NCBI RefSeq assembly: GCF_943193095.1
Contig: NZ_CALPCV010000011.1
Coordinates: forward strand, 12,293-76,292
Length of the DNA stretch: 64,000 nucleotides
Reading direction: 5' to 3'
From: Parasutterella muris
GTDB lineage: Bacteria > Pseudomonadota > Gammaproteobacteria > Burkholderiales > Burkholderiaceae_F
Below the pieces are notes generated by a model. The model was not told the DNA's origin and ran no database searches. It saw nothing but the letters and a program-made list of their open reading frames with translations. This document shows, one piece after another, positions 26,301 to 34,149 of the stretch; within the stretch, counting starts at the first letter, position 1; every line of letters starts with the position of its first letter. A program made the translations under genes and the position numbers.

Positions 26301-27767
26301 ATGAGACTCCTTCAAAAGGCTTTAACCTTTGACGACGTTCTTCTCGTACCTGCATATTCCAATGTACTTCCCCGCGAGACCGTCCTTACCACACAGTTCA
26401 CCAGAGACATCAAACTTAATCTTCCGCTTTGTTCCGCAGCCATGGATACGGTTACGGAAGCCAATCTTGCGATTGCTTTAGCTCAGGAAGGCGGAATCGG
26501 CATTATTCATAAAAATATGACTTCAAAGGCTCAGGCCGCTGAAGTTGCCAAAGTTAAACGTCATGAAGCCGGCATGGTTTCCGATCCGATTACGATCGGC
26601 CCGGATATGATTGTTGCGGACGTTCTCAGACTGACACGCGAGCATCACATTTCCGGTCTGCCTGTCGTAGACGGCACCAAAGTTCTCGGTATGGTGACCA
26701 ACCGCGACCTTCGTTTTGAAGACCGTATGGAAGCCAAGATCAGCGAAATCATGACTCCGGCAGACCGCCTGATCACGATGAAAGAGGGCGGCACTTTGGA
26801 AGACGCTAAGAAGCTGATGCATCATCACCGTCTGGAGCGAGTTCTGGTTGTCGACGATGACTTCAACCTGAAAGGCCTGATGACTGTTAAAGACATCACC
26901 AAAGCGACCGAACATCCCTATGCAGCCAAAGACAAACACGGCAAGCTGCTTGCCGGTGCTGCTGTCGGCGTAGGCGCCGGCACAGAGGAGCGTGTCGAGC
27001 TGCTGGTGGATGCCGGTGTTGACGTTCTCGTTGTTGACACTGCCCACGGTCATTCTCAGGGTGTTCTTGATCGCGTTCAGTGGGTTAAGAAACATTATCC
27101 GCAGATTCAGGTTATCGGCGGCAATATTGCGACAGCTGCCGCTGCGCTCGCGCTGGTTGAACACGGTGCTGACGCGGTCAAGGTCGGTATCGGACCGGGC
27201 TCCATCTGCACAACACGTGTGGTCGCCGGTGTCGGTGTTCCTCAGATTACCGCTATTTCCAACGTTGCCGAAGCCCTTAAGGATTCCGGCGTTCCTCTGA
27301 TTGCTGACGGCGGTGTTCGCTTCTCCGGCGACGTAGCCAAAGCGATCGCGGCCGGCGCCAACTCCGTCATGATGGGCGGCATGTTTGCCGGCACTGACGA
27401 AGCTCCCGGTGAAATTATTCTGTATCAGGGCCGCTCTTATAAGAGCTACCGCGGCATGGGTTCTCTCGGTGCCATGGGCAAGGGTTCTGCCGACCGCTAC
27501 TTCCAGGACAACAACAACGGCAATGTTGATAAGTTTGTTCCTGAGGGTATCGAAGGTATGGTTCCGTATAAAGGATCTGTTCTTGCGATCATTTATCAGC
27601 TTGCCGGCGGTCTTCGTTCCTCCATGGGCTACTGCGGCTGCAGAACTATTGACGAAATGCGCACGAAAGCGGCCTTCGTTGAAATTACTTCCGCGGGCTG
27701 GAGAGAGTCTCACGTTCATGACGTGAAGATTACGAAGGAAGCTCCGAACTACAGATTGGAACATTAA
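26301..27767 (+). CDS. guaB: Inosine-5'-monophosphate dehydrogenase
   Basis: Rate-limiting step of guanine nucleotide synthesis (IMP to XMP). The 488-aa barrel enzyme has two CBS modules inserted at about residues 90-205, the catalytic loop GPGSICTTRVVAG with its cysteine, and IADGGVRFSGDVAKAIAAGA. The flap motif RGMGSLGAMGKGSADRYF follows. Terminator at 27794-27832 separates it from guaA, allowing unequal expression of the two. Confidence 0.98.
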   Translation: MRLLQKALTFDDVLLVPAYSNVLPRETVLTTQFTRDIKLNLPLCSAAMDTVTEANLAIALAQEGGIGIIHKNMTSKAQAAEVAKVKRHEAGMVSDPITIGPDMIVADVLRLTREHHISGLPVVDGTKVLGMVTNRDLRFEDRMEAKISEIMTPADRLITMKEGGTLEDAKKLMHHHRLERVLVVDDDFNLKGLMTVKDITKATEHPYAAKDKHGKLLAGAAVGVGAGTEERVELLVDAGVDVLVVDTAHGHSQGVLDRVQWVKKHYPQIQVIGGNIATAAAALALVEHGADAVKVGIGPGSICTTRVVAGVGVPQITAISNVAEALKDSGVPLIADGGVRFSGDVAKAIAAGANSVMMGGMFAGTDEAPGEIILYQGRSYKSYRGMGSLGAMGKGSADRYFQDNNNGNVDKFVPEGIEGMVPYKGSVLAIIYQLAGGLRSSMGYCGCRTIDEMRTKAAFVEITSAGWRESHVHDVKITKEAPNYRLEH

Positions 27768-27793
27768 TTTCTTTCATAACATGAAGTGCTAAC

Positions 27794-27832
27794 AAAAGTC
27801 GGTTCAGAGGATTTAAACTGAACCGACTTTTT
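27794..27832 (+). terminator. Terminator/attenuator between guaB and guaA
   Basis: AAAAGTCGGTTCAG (27794-27807) pairs perfectly with CTGAACCGACTTTT (27818-27831) around a 10-nt loop and ends in a T run. A strong 14-bp stem. Confidence 0.85.
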
Positions 27833-27852
27833 AACAAGGGTTTTAAACCGAC

Positions 27853-29418
27853 ATGAATCACGATCGCATACTTATTCTTGACTTTGGAAGCCAGGTGACG
27901 CAGCTTATCGCGCGCCGGGTCCGTGAGGCTCACGTTTACTGTGAAGTCCATTCCTGTGAGGTTACGGACGAATTCATTCGTGAATTCAAGCCGACCGGCA
28001 TTATTCTTTCCGGCTCTCACATGAGTGCGTACGAAGAATCCACCGATGAAGCGCCGAAAACGGTTTTTGAGATGGGCGTACCTGTCCTCGGCATTTGCTA
28101 CGGCATGCAGACGATGGCGATGCAGCTTGGCGGCAAAGTTGAGAGCGGTGCTCAGAGAGAATTCGGCTATGCCGAAGTCCGTGAGCACGGTCACACAAAG
28201 CTTCTTGAGAACCTGTATGACTTCATTGATGACGACGGTCACAACTATCTCAAGGTTTGGATGAGCCACGGCGACAAAGTGACGCAGATGCCGGAAGGAT
28301 TCAAACTGATGTGTTCCACACCGACTTGTCCGATTGCCGGCATGGCTGACGAGGAGAGAGGTTTTTATGCGGTTCAGTTCCACCCGGAAGTGACGCATAC
28401 GGAAAAGGGCCGTCAGATTCTTGAAAACTTTGTGCTTCGTATCTGCAAAGCCAATCCTGATTGGGTAATGGGCAACTTTGCAGTTGAGGCGGTTGAGAAG
28501 ATTCGCGCCCAGGTTGGCGAAGATGAAGTTATTTTAGGTTTGTCCGGCGGTGTTGATTCCTCCGTGACTGCAGCTTTGATTCACAAAGCGATCGGTGAAC
28601 AGCTGACTTGTGTCTTTGTTGACAACGGTCTTCTGCGTCTGCATGAAAGAGAGCAGGTTGCTCAGACATTCCGTGAGAATATGGGCATGAAGCTTGTTGT
28701 TGTCGATGCATCCGATCGCTTCATGGCGGCGCTTGACGGTGTGACGGATCCGGAAGCCAAGCGCAAGATTATCGGCCGACTGTTTGTTGAAGTTTTCCAG
28801 GAGGAGGCGGCGAAGCTTCCTCGCGCCAAATGGCTTGCTCAGGGCACGATTTATCCGGACGTGATTGAATCCAACGGCGCGAAGACTAAGAAAGCCCAGA
28901 CGATTAAGTCTCATCATAATGTCGGCGGTTTGCCGGACACGCTTCATCTGAAGCTGCTTGAGCCGCTTAGAGAGCTGTTTAAGGATGAAGTTCGCGAGCT
29001 TGGTATTGAGCTTGGTCTTCCGGCTGAGATGGTATATCGCCATCCGTTCCCCGGTCCCGGCCTTGGCGTTCGAATTTTAGGTGCTATTAAGCGTGAGTAT
29101 GCAGATCTGCTGCGTGAAGCCGATGCGATTTTCATTGAAGAGCTGCGTGCGGCGGACTGGTATGACAAGGTCAGCCAGGCGTTCGTTGTTTTCCTGCCGG
29201 TCAAGAGTGTCGGCGTTATGGGCGACGGCCGTACCTATGACTGGGTGGTCAGCCTGCGTGCTGTTCAGACAAGCGACTTCATGACTGCGAAATGGGCCAA
29301 TCTCCCCTATGAACTCTTAGGGAAGGTATCCAACAGAATTATTAATGAAGTGAAGGGTATTAATCGCGTCGTATACGACGTATCCGGAAAACCCCCTGCA
29401 ACCATTGAATGGGAATAA
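27853..29418 (+). CDS. guaA: GMP synthase (glutamine-hydrolysing)
   Basis: Converts XMP to GMP. The 521-aa protein has an N-terminal class I glutamine amidotransferase (LGICYGMQTMAM with nucleophile C82; HPEVTHTEKG), the ATP pyrophosphatase P-loop GLSGGVDSS near residue 228, and the C-terminal dimerisation domain ending NRVVYDVSGKPPATIEWE. The 3' end of guaA is a known integration site for genomic islands, and an integrase fragment lies 255 bases downstream. Confidence 0.98.
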   Translation: MNHDRILILDFGSQVTQLIARRVREAHVYCEVHSCEVTDEFIREFKPTGIILSGSHMSAYEESTDEAPKTVFEMGVPVLGICYGMQTMAMQLGGKVESGAQREFGYAEVREHGHTKLLENLYDFIDDDGHNYLKVWMSHGDKVTQMPEGFKLMCSTPTCPIAGMADEERGFYAVQFHPEVTHTEKGRQILENFVLRICKANPDWVMGNFAVEAVEKIRAQVGEDEVILGLSGGVDSSVTAALIHKAIGEQLTCVFVDNGLLRLHEREQVAQTFRENMGMKLVVVDASDRFMAALDGVTDPEAKRKIIGRLFVEVFQEEAAKLPRAKWLAQGTIYPDVIESNGAKTKKAQTIKSHHNVGGLPDTLHLKLLEPLRELFKDEVRELGIELGLPAEMVYRHPFPGPGLGVRILGAIKREYADLLREADAIFIEELRAADWYDKVSQAFVVFLPVKSVGVMGDGRTYDWVVSLRAVQTSDFMTAKWANLPYELLGKVSNRIINEVKGINRVVYDVSGKPPATIEWE

Positions 29419-29452
29419 CTAAATCGGGTTTTTAGTCGTTTTCTAGTATTTC

Positions 29453-29482
29453 AGGGTGTTTCAAAAAAGCACCCTTTTTTAT
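29453..29482 (+). terminator. Rho-independent terminator after guaA
   Basis: AGGGTG (29453-29458) and CACCCT (29470-29475) flank an A-rich loop and are followed by T5. It lies just beyond the guaA stop codon. Confidence 0.7.
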
Positions 29483-29581
29483 TTCTAAAATCAATAAATT
29501 ATCCGTCCTTTCGGTTTCATTATTTTTCTGTTTGTTCGTCTACTTTCCTCAGCATTACAAATAAATTTTCATGGTTTATTT

Positions 29582-29663
29582 GATGGTCTTACGACAGAAA
29601 AATCATCAAACCATCGTAACATGATGATGTTTCTACAAAAAAATAGTGTTTTCTGATGGTTTG
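29582..29663. repeat. Repeated GATGGT/ACCATC motifs upstream of the integrase fragment
   Basis: GATGGT occurs at 29582-29587 and 29655-29660. CAAACCATC (29607-29615) and GATGGTTTG (29655-29663) form 9-bp inverted arms 39 bases apart. They lie immediately before the integrase start, where recombinase or repressor sites are common. Function is inferred from position only. Confidence 0.4.
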
Positions 29664-29673
29664 GAGCTCCGAC

Positions 29674-29895
29674 ATGCTGACTGATAAAAAGATCAACCAA
29701 TTGACACCGAAAGAGATGCAATACAAGTTCGCCGATCGCGAGGGCCTTTATTTGCTCGTCTATCCGACCTGTAAAATTTAACTATCGCTATAACAATCGC
29801 CAGGAGCCACTGAACATAGGCAGTTATGGCAAAATCAGAGGCCTAGGCGAGTAAAAAACTTGTGCAGCCGGCGGCTGCTAAGCGTTTGCCTCTTG
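29674..29895 (+). pseudogene. Truncated, frameshifted tyrosine integrase (P4-type N-terminal domain)
   Basis: From ATG 29674 the frame reads MLTDKKINQLTPKEMQYKF then EGLYLLVYP and stops at 29781 (35 aa). One frame over it continues NYRYNNRQEPLNIGSYGKI, and in a third frame ASKKLVQPA. This is the order of the N-terminal arm-binding (DUF4102-like) domain of P4-family integrases: start motif, DGxGLYLLV, W-F-Y-R, L-x-LGSY, EAR. About six residues are missing at the first frame change. The catalytic R..H.R..Y domain is absent. It lies downstream of guaA in the same direction, the usual attL geometry. I could not find a second copy of the guaA 3' end in the window. Confidence 0.75.
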
Positions 29896-29950
29896 TTACA
29901 CACGCTGGGTTAAACGGGCAGAATGCGCTTATGACCTGAATCAAATCAAG

Positions 29951-29978
29951 AAAGTCCGAATATCGGGACTTTGTTTTT
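29951..29978 (+). terminator. Terminator-like hairpin in the guaA-tadA gap
   Basis: AAAGTCC (29951-29957) pairs with GGACTTT (29966-29972), followed by GTTTTTA. It could end any transcript of the integrase remnant. Confidence 0.55.
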
Positions 29979-30022
29979 ATTGCTAAAACTTATTGTTTCT
30001 GAAACGCTTCTCTTCACCTAGG

Positions 30023-30060
30023 ATTTCCTTAAAAAGTGGTATACACGCATATAAGGAAAT
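30023..30060. repeat. Inverted repeat, 9-bp arms
   Basis: ATTTCCTTA (30023-30031) and TAAGGAAAT (30052-30060) are perfect inverted arms separated by 20 bases, in the remnant downstream of the integrase fragment. It might be an end or site of a lost element; this is position-based inference. Confidence 0.45.
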
Positions 30061-30282
30061 AGTCGTCGTATTGAGTGCGTGTTTTGTTAAACAGAATTTG
30101 CACACAATGGAGTAGCATAAGATACCCATAAAAGACAAACCAACATCTTAAAAAACCGCGGTCAACAATATTTTCAGTTGGGCAATGCCCCTCTAAACCC
30201 AAAAGAACTGAGCCTGAGAGCAAAAGCTATAACTTTTTCGGGAAATAAAATACTTGAGATTTCTTACAAAATGTCAAATACT

Positions 30283-30310
30283 GTCTGGATAGTCCGATAA
30301 AAGTCCAGAC
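30283..30310. repeat. Inverted repeat upstream of tadA
   Basis: GTCTGGA (30283-30289) and TCCAGAC (30304-30310) flank 14 bases, 35 bases before the tadA start. It could be an operator or a leader hairpin. Confidence 0.45.
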
Positions 30311-30344
30311 TGTTCTTGTATTTGTTTCTAGTTGGGAGGATGCA

Positions 30345-31181
30345 GTGGACGTTATTGAGAGGTTCGTGAACCTGTCTATTCGCACTGGTTCGTCTTTGGA
30401 TGATTTGGCAAAGCAGCCGGAAAATCTTAACTGTGTGCTTTCAGTGTTCAGGGCTTGCTGCGACTGCAGCACAAAACCCACAAAGGCAGAAGCGGAAGCC
30501 TTCCTTTCCGCAGCAGGCAGCTGGCTAAGCGTGACAGCCGACAAACTCGCACAGGACAGCTTGAAATTAACTGCACCTCTGCAGGCAAAAATCAGTTTGG
30601 TCAATTTGACAAGACGCGTTGATGAGCGACGCCGCGAAATTCGCGAAGAACGCCGACGCCGTGCTCTGGAAATGGAAGAAGTAAAGAGAGCATCTCGAGT
30701 GGATACAAGCCGGGATGTAGAATTTATGAGCGAAGCGCTCGCTGAGGCTCATAAGGCTATGCTGGAAGGAGAGGTGCCCGTCGGTGCGGTGGTTGTCGAT
30801 CCGCAGGGAAAAATTGTCGGCCGCGGACATAACCGCGTCATTTCAGATAAAGATCCTTCGGCGCATGCGGAAATCCTTGCGCTCAGAGACGCCGCGCGAA
30901 CAACCGAGAACTACCGTTTGGAAGACTGCTCGCTCTACGTCACGCTAGAACCCTGTCCGATGTGCTCGGGCGCCATAATCGGCGCGCGCCTCAGCAGATT
31001 GGTCTACGGCGCTAAAGACGATAAGGCCGGAGCGGTCGATAGTGTGGTAAAACTGTTTAAGATAGATCGGCTTAACCACCATACGAGAGTGACCGGCGGC
31101 GTACTTCAGGATCAGAGCCTTCAGCTGCTCCGTGATTTTTTTGCCAGATTAAGACAGATTCGTGGGAGAAAGAGTGAATAG
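30345..31181 (+). CDS. tadA: tRNA-specific adenosine deaminase TadA with N-terminal extension
   Basis: Deaminates A34 to inosine in the tRNA-Arg(ACG) anticodon; such a tRNA is encoded at 57 kb. The deaminase domain spans about residues 124-278 with zinc/catalytic motif SAHAEIL (H174, E176) and PCPMC (C204, C207). Ahead of it lie about 120 extra residues; ordinary TadA is about 150-170 aa. The extension is a predicted helical block (residues 1-88, with four Cys at 30-41) joined by an Arg/Glu-rich linker (RRVDERRREIREERRRRAL). The GTG start at 30345 has a strong GGGAGG site, so translation of the extension is likely. ATG at 30672 is an unsupported alternative. ldcA overlaps its end. Confidence 0.9.
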   Translation: MDVIERFVNLSIRTGSSLDDLAKQPENLNCVLSVFRACCDCSTKPTKAEAEAFLSAAGSWLSVTADKLAQDSLKLTAPLQAKISLVNLTRRVDERRREIREERRRRALEMEEVKRASRVDTSRDVEFMSEALAEAHKAMLEGEVPVGAVVVDPQGKIVGRGHNRVISDKDPSAHAEILALRDAARTTENYRLEDCSLYVTLEPCPMCSGAIIGARLSRLVYGAKDDKAGAVDSVVKLFKIDRLNHHTRVTGGVLQDQSLQLLRDFFARLRQIRGRKSE

Positions 31182-32079
31182 AGTTGGGATTACAGCACCG
31201 TCCGGTAATGTCCTGGATATAGAGGCCGTAGAACGTGCGAGGGCATTGTTCGAAGGGAGAGGTTGGGATGTAACAGTCGGGGAATCGGTCTATTCAAGTT
31301 CTATGAGATTTGGCGGCAGCAGTGAATCGGCGCGGACTTCAGACTTTAACCATATGTGCATGAAGGAGGAGCTCGTTCTCTGCGCCAGAGGCGGTTACGG
31401 CTTTTCAAGAATTCTGCCGGGCGTCGATTTTTCAGTGATCGCGCAAAAAGGCACTTGGGTGGCCGGATTCTCCGATATCACTTTCTTCTCTCTGGCATAC
31501 CTTGCGCTCACCGGCGGAAAAAGCCTGCAGGCCCCGACGGCTTCCGTGCTCGGCAACCTTGAATGCGATCCTTATACCATCGAGACGTTCTTTAATGTGC
31601 TCGGCGCGACGGACTATACACTGGATTTTCATACTCCGTTCCATGATTTCGAAACCGAAGGAAAACTCTGGGGCGGCAACCTTTCTATCCTTTGCGCTGC
31701 TTTAGGCACGCCGTATTTCCCCAGAATCAAGGGCGGGATCCTATTCGTTGAAGATGTGGATGAGCCGGCTTATAAAATCGAACGTAACTTAAATCAGCTG
31801 ATTCAGTCAGGCGTTATTGAAAATCAGAAAGCGGTCCTTCTCGGGGATTTCTCTCGAGTCAGGCGATCAGCGCATGATTTCGGATATGGTTTGGACGAAG
31901 CGCTGAGTTTTGCTTCTATGCATACTTCGACGCCTTTTATTTCAGGCCTGCCGTTTGGACATAAGATGAAAATGGCAACGCTCGTCGTTGGGGCGCAGTC
32001 AGTGCTTTCAATACGCAGCCATAAGGCGCTTCTGACCATGAAGGGCTGCCCCGCGTTCAGAGAAAGGATTCGTTTGTGA
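31174..32079 (+). CDS. ldcA: LD-carboxypeptidase (peptidase S66)
   Basis: Cytoplasmic serine peptidase that removes the terminal D-Ala from murein tetrapeptides during cell-wall recycling. 301 aa from GTG 31174, which has GGGAG six bases upstream and overlaps the end of tadA by eight bases; GTG 31162 in frame is an alternative. Landmarks: VGITAPSGNV at the start, CARGGYGFSRILPGVDF, GFSDITFFSLAYLAL (catalytic Ser), the Glu region GILFVEDVDEPAYKIERNL and the His region GLPFGHKMKMATL. The following kinase gene overlaps by four bases. Confidence 0.92.
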   Translation: MNRVGITAPSGNVLDIEAVERARALFEGRGWDVTVGESVYSSSMRFGGSSESARTSDFNHMCMKEELVLCARGGYGFSRILPGVDFSVIAQKGTWVAGFSDITFFSLAYLALTGGKSLQAPTASVLGNLECDPYTIETFFNVLGATDYTLDFHTPFHDFETEGKLWGGNLSILCAALGTPYFPRIKGGILFVEDVDEPAYKIERNLNQLIQSGVIENQKAVLLGDFSRVRRSAHDFGYGLDEALSFASMHTSTPFISGLPFGHKMKMATLVVGAQSVLSIRSHKALLTMKGCPAFRERIRL

Positions 32080-33962
32080 AGAACGGACTGCTAAGAAGAT
32101 TTCGACACGTATTTGAGCCGGACCCTCCGGAGAATAATCATATTCATCTCAATTACAGCTCTGAGCAGCTGAGAAAAAAAGTCGAATTCCGTCAGCTCGC
32201 AATCCTGAAACACAGAACAACGGCAGTAGTCGCGATTCGAATGCTGCTGATCCTTATTTTCTCGGGTGTCTGCTGGAAGTACGTCGGCGGCTGGGTTATG
32301 GGGCTCTGGCTCGGGTTTGCGCTGATGCATACACTGGCCAGCATGAAGTCTGCGGATGATTTTTTTAATGAGATCGAGCCGGAAAAGAAGTTCAGATATT
32401 GGAGAAACCGCTCTCTTCAGATGATTATCGTATCGGGACTGTCCGTGGGGTTTGCCGGGTTCTATTTCATGATTCCCGACAACGTCATTGTGGAAATGGT
32501 CCTTCTTGCCTTGGTTGTGGGCGTCACTTTCGGAAGCATCCCGCTCTATGCGATCTGGCCGCCCGCGCTGTGGGCTTATGTACCCTGTACACTGCTTCCG
32601 ACCTTCGTCAAGCTTTTTATTATTTACGAGACGCCCTGGTTCGTCGCGGTCTTCTGGTCTGCCGTTCTGCTTTTAATCATCTTCTATTTCGGAGCACGTC
32701 TGAATTCCATTTACACGCAGGGTATTTATCGAGCCTTTGAGCGCGAATACCTGATGGAGCAGCTGATCTATCAGCGGCAGCGCGCGGATTATGTCCGAGA
32801 AGCGGCGGAAATGGAAATCAATTCCAGAACGAAATTTTTTGCCGGAGCTAATCACGACCTGCGTCAGCCGCTTCAGGCAATGGGGATCTTTATTTCCGTC
32901 CTCGAAAGTCAGGCCGATGATCAGACCCGACCGATCGTGGAAGGTCTTTCTAAGGCGTGCCATTCAGTATCGACTCTGGTGGATCAGATTTTGATGATCT
33001 CAAAGTTGGATTCAAAAACCATCAAAATCAATCCGATTCGCTTTTCGCTTCAGGAACTGTTCGCCGAACTCGAAGCCGAATTTGAACCGCAGTGCCGAAA
33101 CAAGGGACTTTCTTTGGAAGTGCAGAGCGTTCCCGCCGATATTGTCACGGATGAGCAGCTTCTGGAACGAGTGATTCGTAATCTGCTCGGAAACGCGGTC
33201 CGGTATACCAGCAGCGGAATGCTTCTGCTTCGCAGCAAGATCAGCCGAAAGAACACGCTCATCATTACGGTTTCCGATACCGGATGTGGTATCAGCCCCG
33301 AAGAGAGAGAAAAACTGTTCCAGGCTTATTATCGAGGCGCGGGCGGTTTTAAGGCTAAAGAGGGCTTTGGCCTCGGTCTGTCCGTGGTTAAGAAAATCTG
33401 TGAGCTTTTGAGCATTGACATTAAAGTGATATCTAAGGTCGGGAAGGGATCGATTTTCCGCTTGGAACTTCCTTTGAGAGCACAGACATCAAAAGAAAGC
33501 TCTCCGGCTAAACCTCAGACGCTGAACCTGCGTCCGCTCGACGGCACTCGGATCCTTGTTATTGAAGACGACCGATTGATTCGAGAAAGCCTTAAGACAC
33601 TTTTGGAAGGCTGGGGATGTGTCGTAAGGACCGCAGAATTTTATGATGCCGAATTGGCGGCAAAACTGGTTCACGAGTCTCCGATTGATCTGATATTTTC
33701 AGACTTCAATCTGGGCCCGGAACATATGACCGGTCTGCAGTCGATCTTTAGGATTCGCTCGGCGCTTGGTCGGCGAATTCCCGCGATTGTGAGCACGGCC
33801 GCGCCGCGTGACGCGGTAATCTCTCAGTATGAGGAGGAAACGGAAGGACTGAATTTCTCCGACTCCGCCGTCGACCTGATGGAAATGCCGCTGCTGCTTC
33901 AGAAACCGATCTCCCCGCACGAGATTAATCGGGCGATTCATCGTCTGCTTGATAAAAAGTAA
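32076..33962 (+). CDS. Orphan hybrid histidine kinase with C-terminal receiver
   Basis: 628 aa. About six membrane helices lie between residues 48 and 206 without a sizeable extracytoplasmic domain, so it probably senses something in or at the membrane. The HisKA box is GANHDLRQPLQAMG (H260), followed by an HATPase_c domain (VIRNLLGNAVRYT, ITVSDTGCGISPEE, FGLGLSVVKKI). A receiver domain begins near residue 490 (GTRILVIEDD) with phospho-acceptor in IFSDFNLGPEHMTG. No DNA-binding output domain and no separate regulator gene is adjacent. GTG start overlaps ldcA (GTGA). Translational coupling to tadA and ldcA hints at a link to envelope recycling, which is inference. Confidence 0.88.
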   Translation: MKNGLLRRFRHVFEPDPPENNHIHLNYSSEQLRKKVEFRQLAILKHRTTAVVAIRMLLILIFSGVCWKYVGGWVMGLWLGFALMHTLASMKSADDFFNEIEPEKKFRYWRNRSLQMIIVSGLSVGFAGFYFMIPDNVIVEMVLLALVVGVTFGSIPLYAIWPPALWAYVPCTLLPTFVKLFIIYETPWFVAVFWSAVLLLIIFYFGARLNSIYTQGIYRAFEREYLMEQLIYQRQRADYVREAAEMEINSRTKFFAGANHDLRQPLQAMGIFISVLESQADDQTRPIVEGLSKACHSVSTLVDQILMISKLDSKTIKINPIRFSLQELFAELEAEFEPQCRNKGLSLEVQSVPADIVTDEQLLERVIRNLLGNAVRYTSSGMLLLRSKISRKNTLIITVSDTGCGISPEEREKLFQAYYRGAGGFKAKEGFGLGLSVVKKICELLSIDIKVISKVGKGSIFRLELPLRAQTSKESSPAKPQTLNLRPLDGTRILVIEDDRLIRESLKTLLEGWGCVVRTAEFYDAELAAKLVHESPIDLIFSDFNLGPEHMTGLQSIFRIRSALGRRIPAIVSTAAPRDAVISQYEEETEGLNFSDSAVDLMEMPLLLQKPISPHEINRAIHRLLDKK

Positions 33963-34149
33963 ACATATCTCTCGCAGAGAAGAATATTTGAGTTATATTG
34001 AATTTTCTTCCAACAGAAGATAAAAAACTCTCAGCCGAATTTCCACAACAAAAGAAGGCTGACAGTCTGCTGATATCCCGAGACTCGATCACAAATCCGG
34101 TGTTCGGACTCCAATCAATTTCCCACGGACTTTGAAAGGACTTTTCCAA

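Larger units (their letters stand above)
29896..30344. other. Non-coding remnant between integrase scar and tadA
   Basis: No credible gene is seen. It contains a hairpin at 29951-29978 and two longer inverted repeats listed separately, and is A/T-rich compared with the flanking guaA and tadA. It is probably the residue of a lost island plus the tadA promoter region. Confidence 0.5.

Noticed and set aside
26523..27764. 413-codon minus-strand frame inside guaB
   Set aside because: Antisense shadow of guaB; low-complexity Asn/His/Arg composition typical of reverse-frame translation.
33963..34149. Leader peptide or T-box style attenuator upstream of ilvB
   Set aside because: No ATG-led Val/Leu/Ile-rich peptide and no terminator/antiterminator pair is visible; only a weak TCAGCC/GGCTGA stem.
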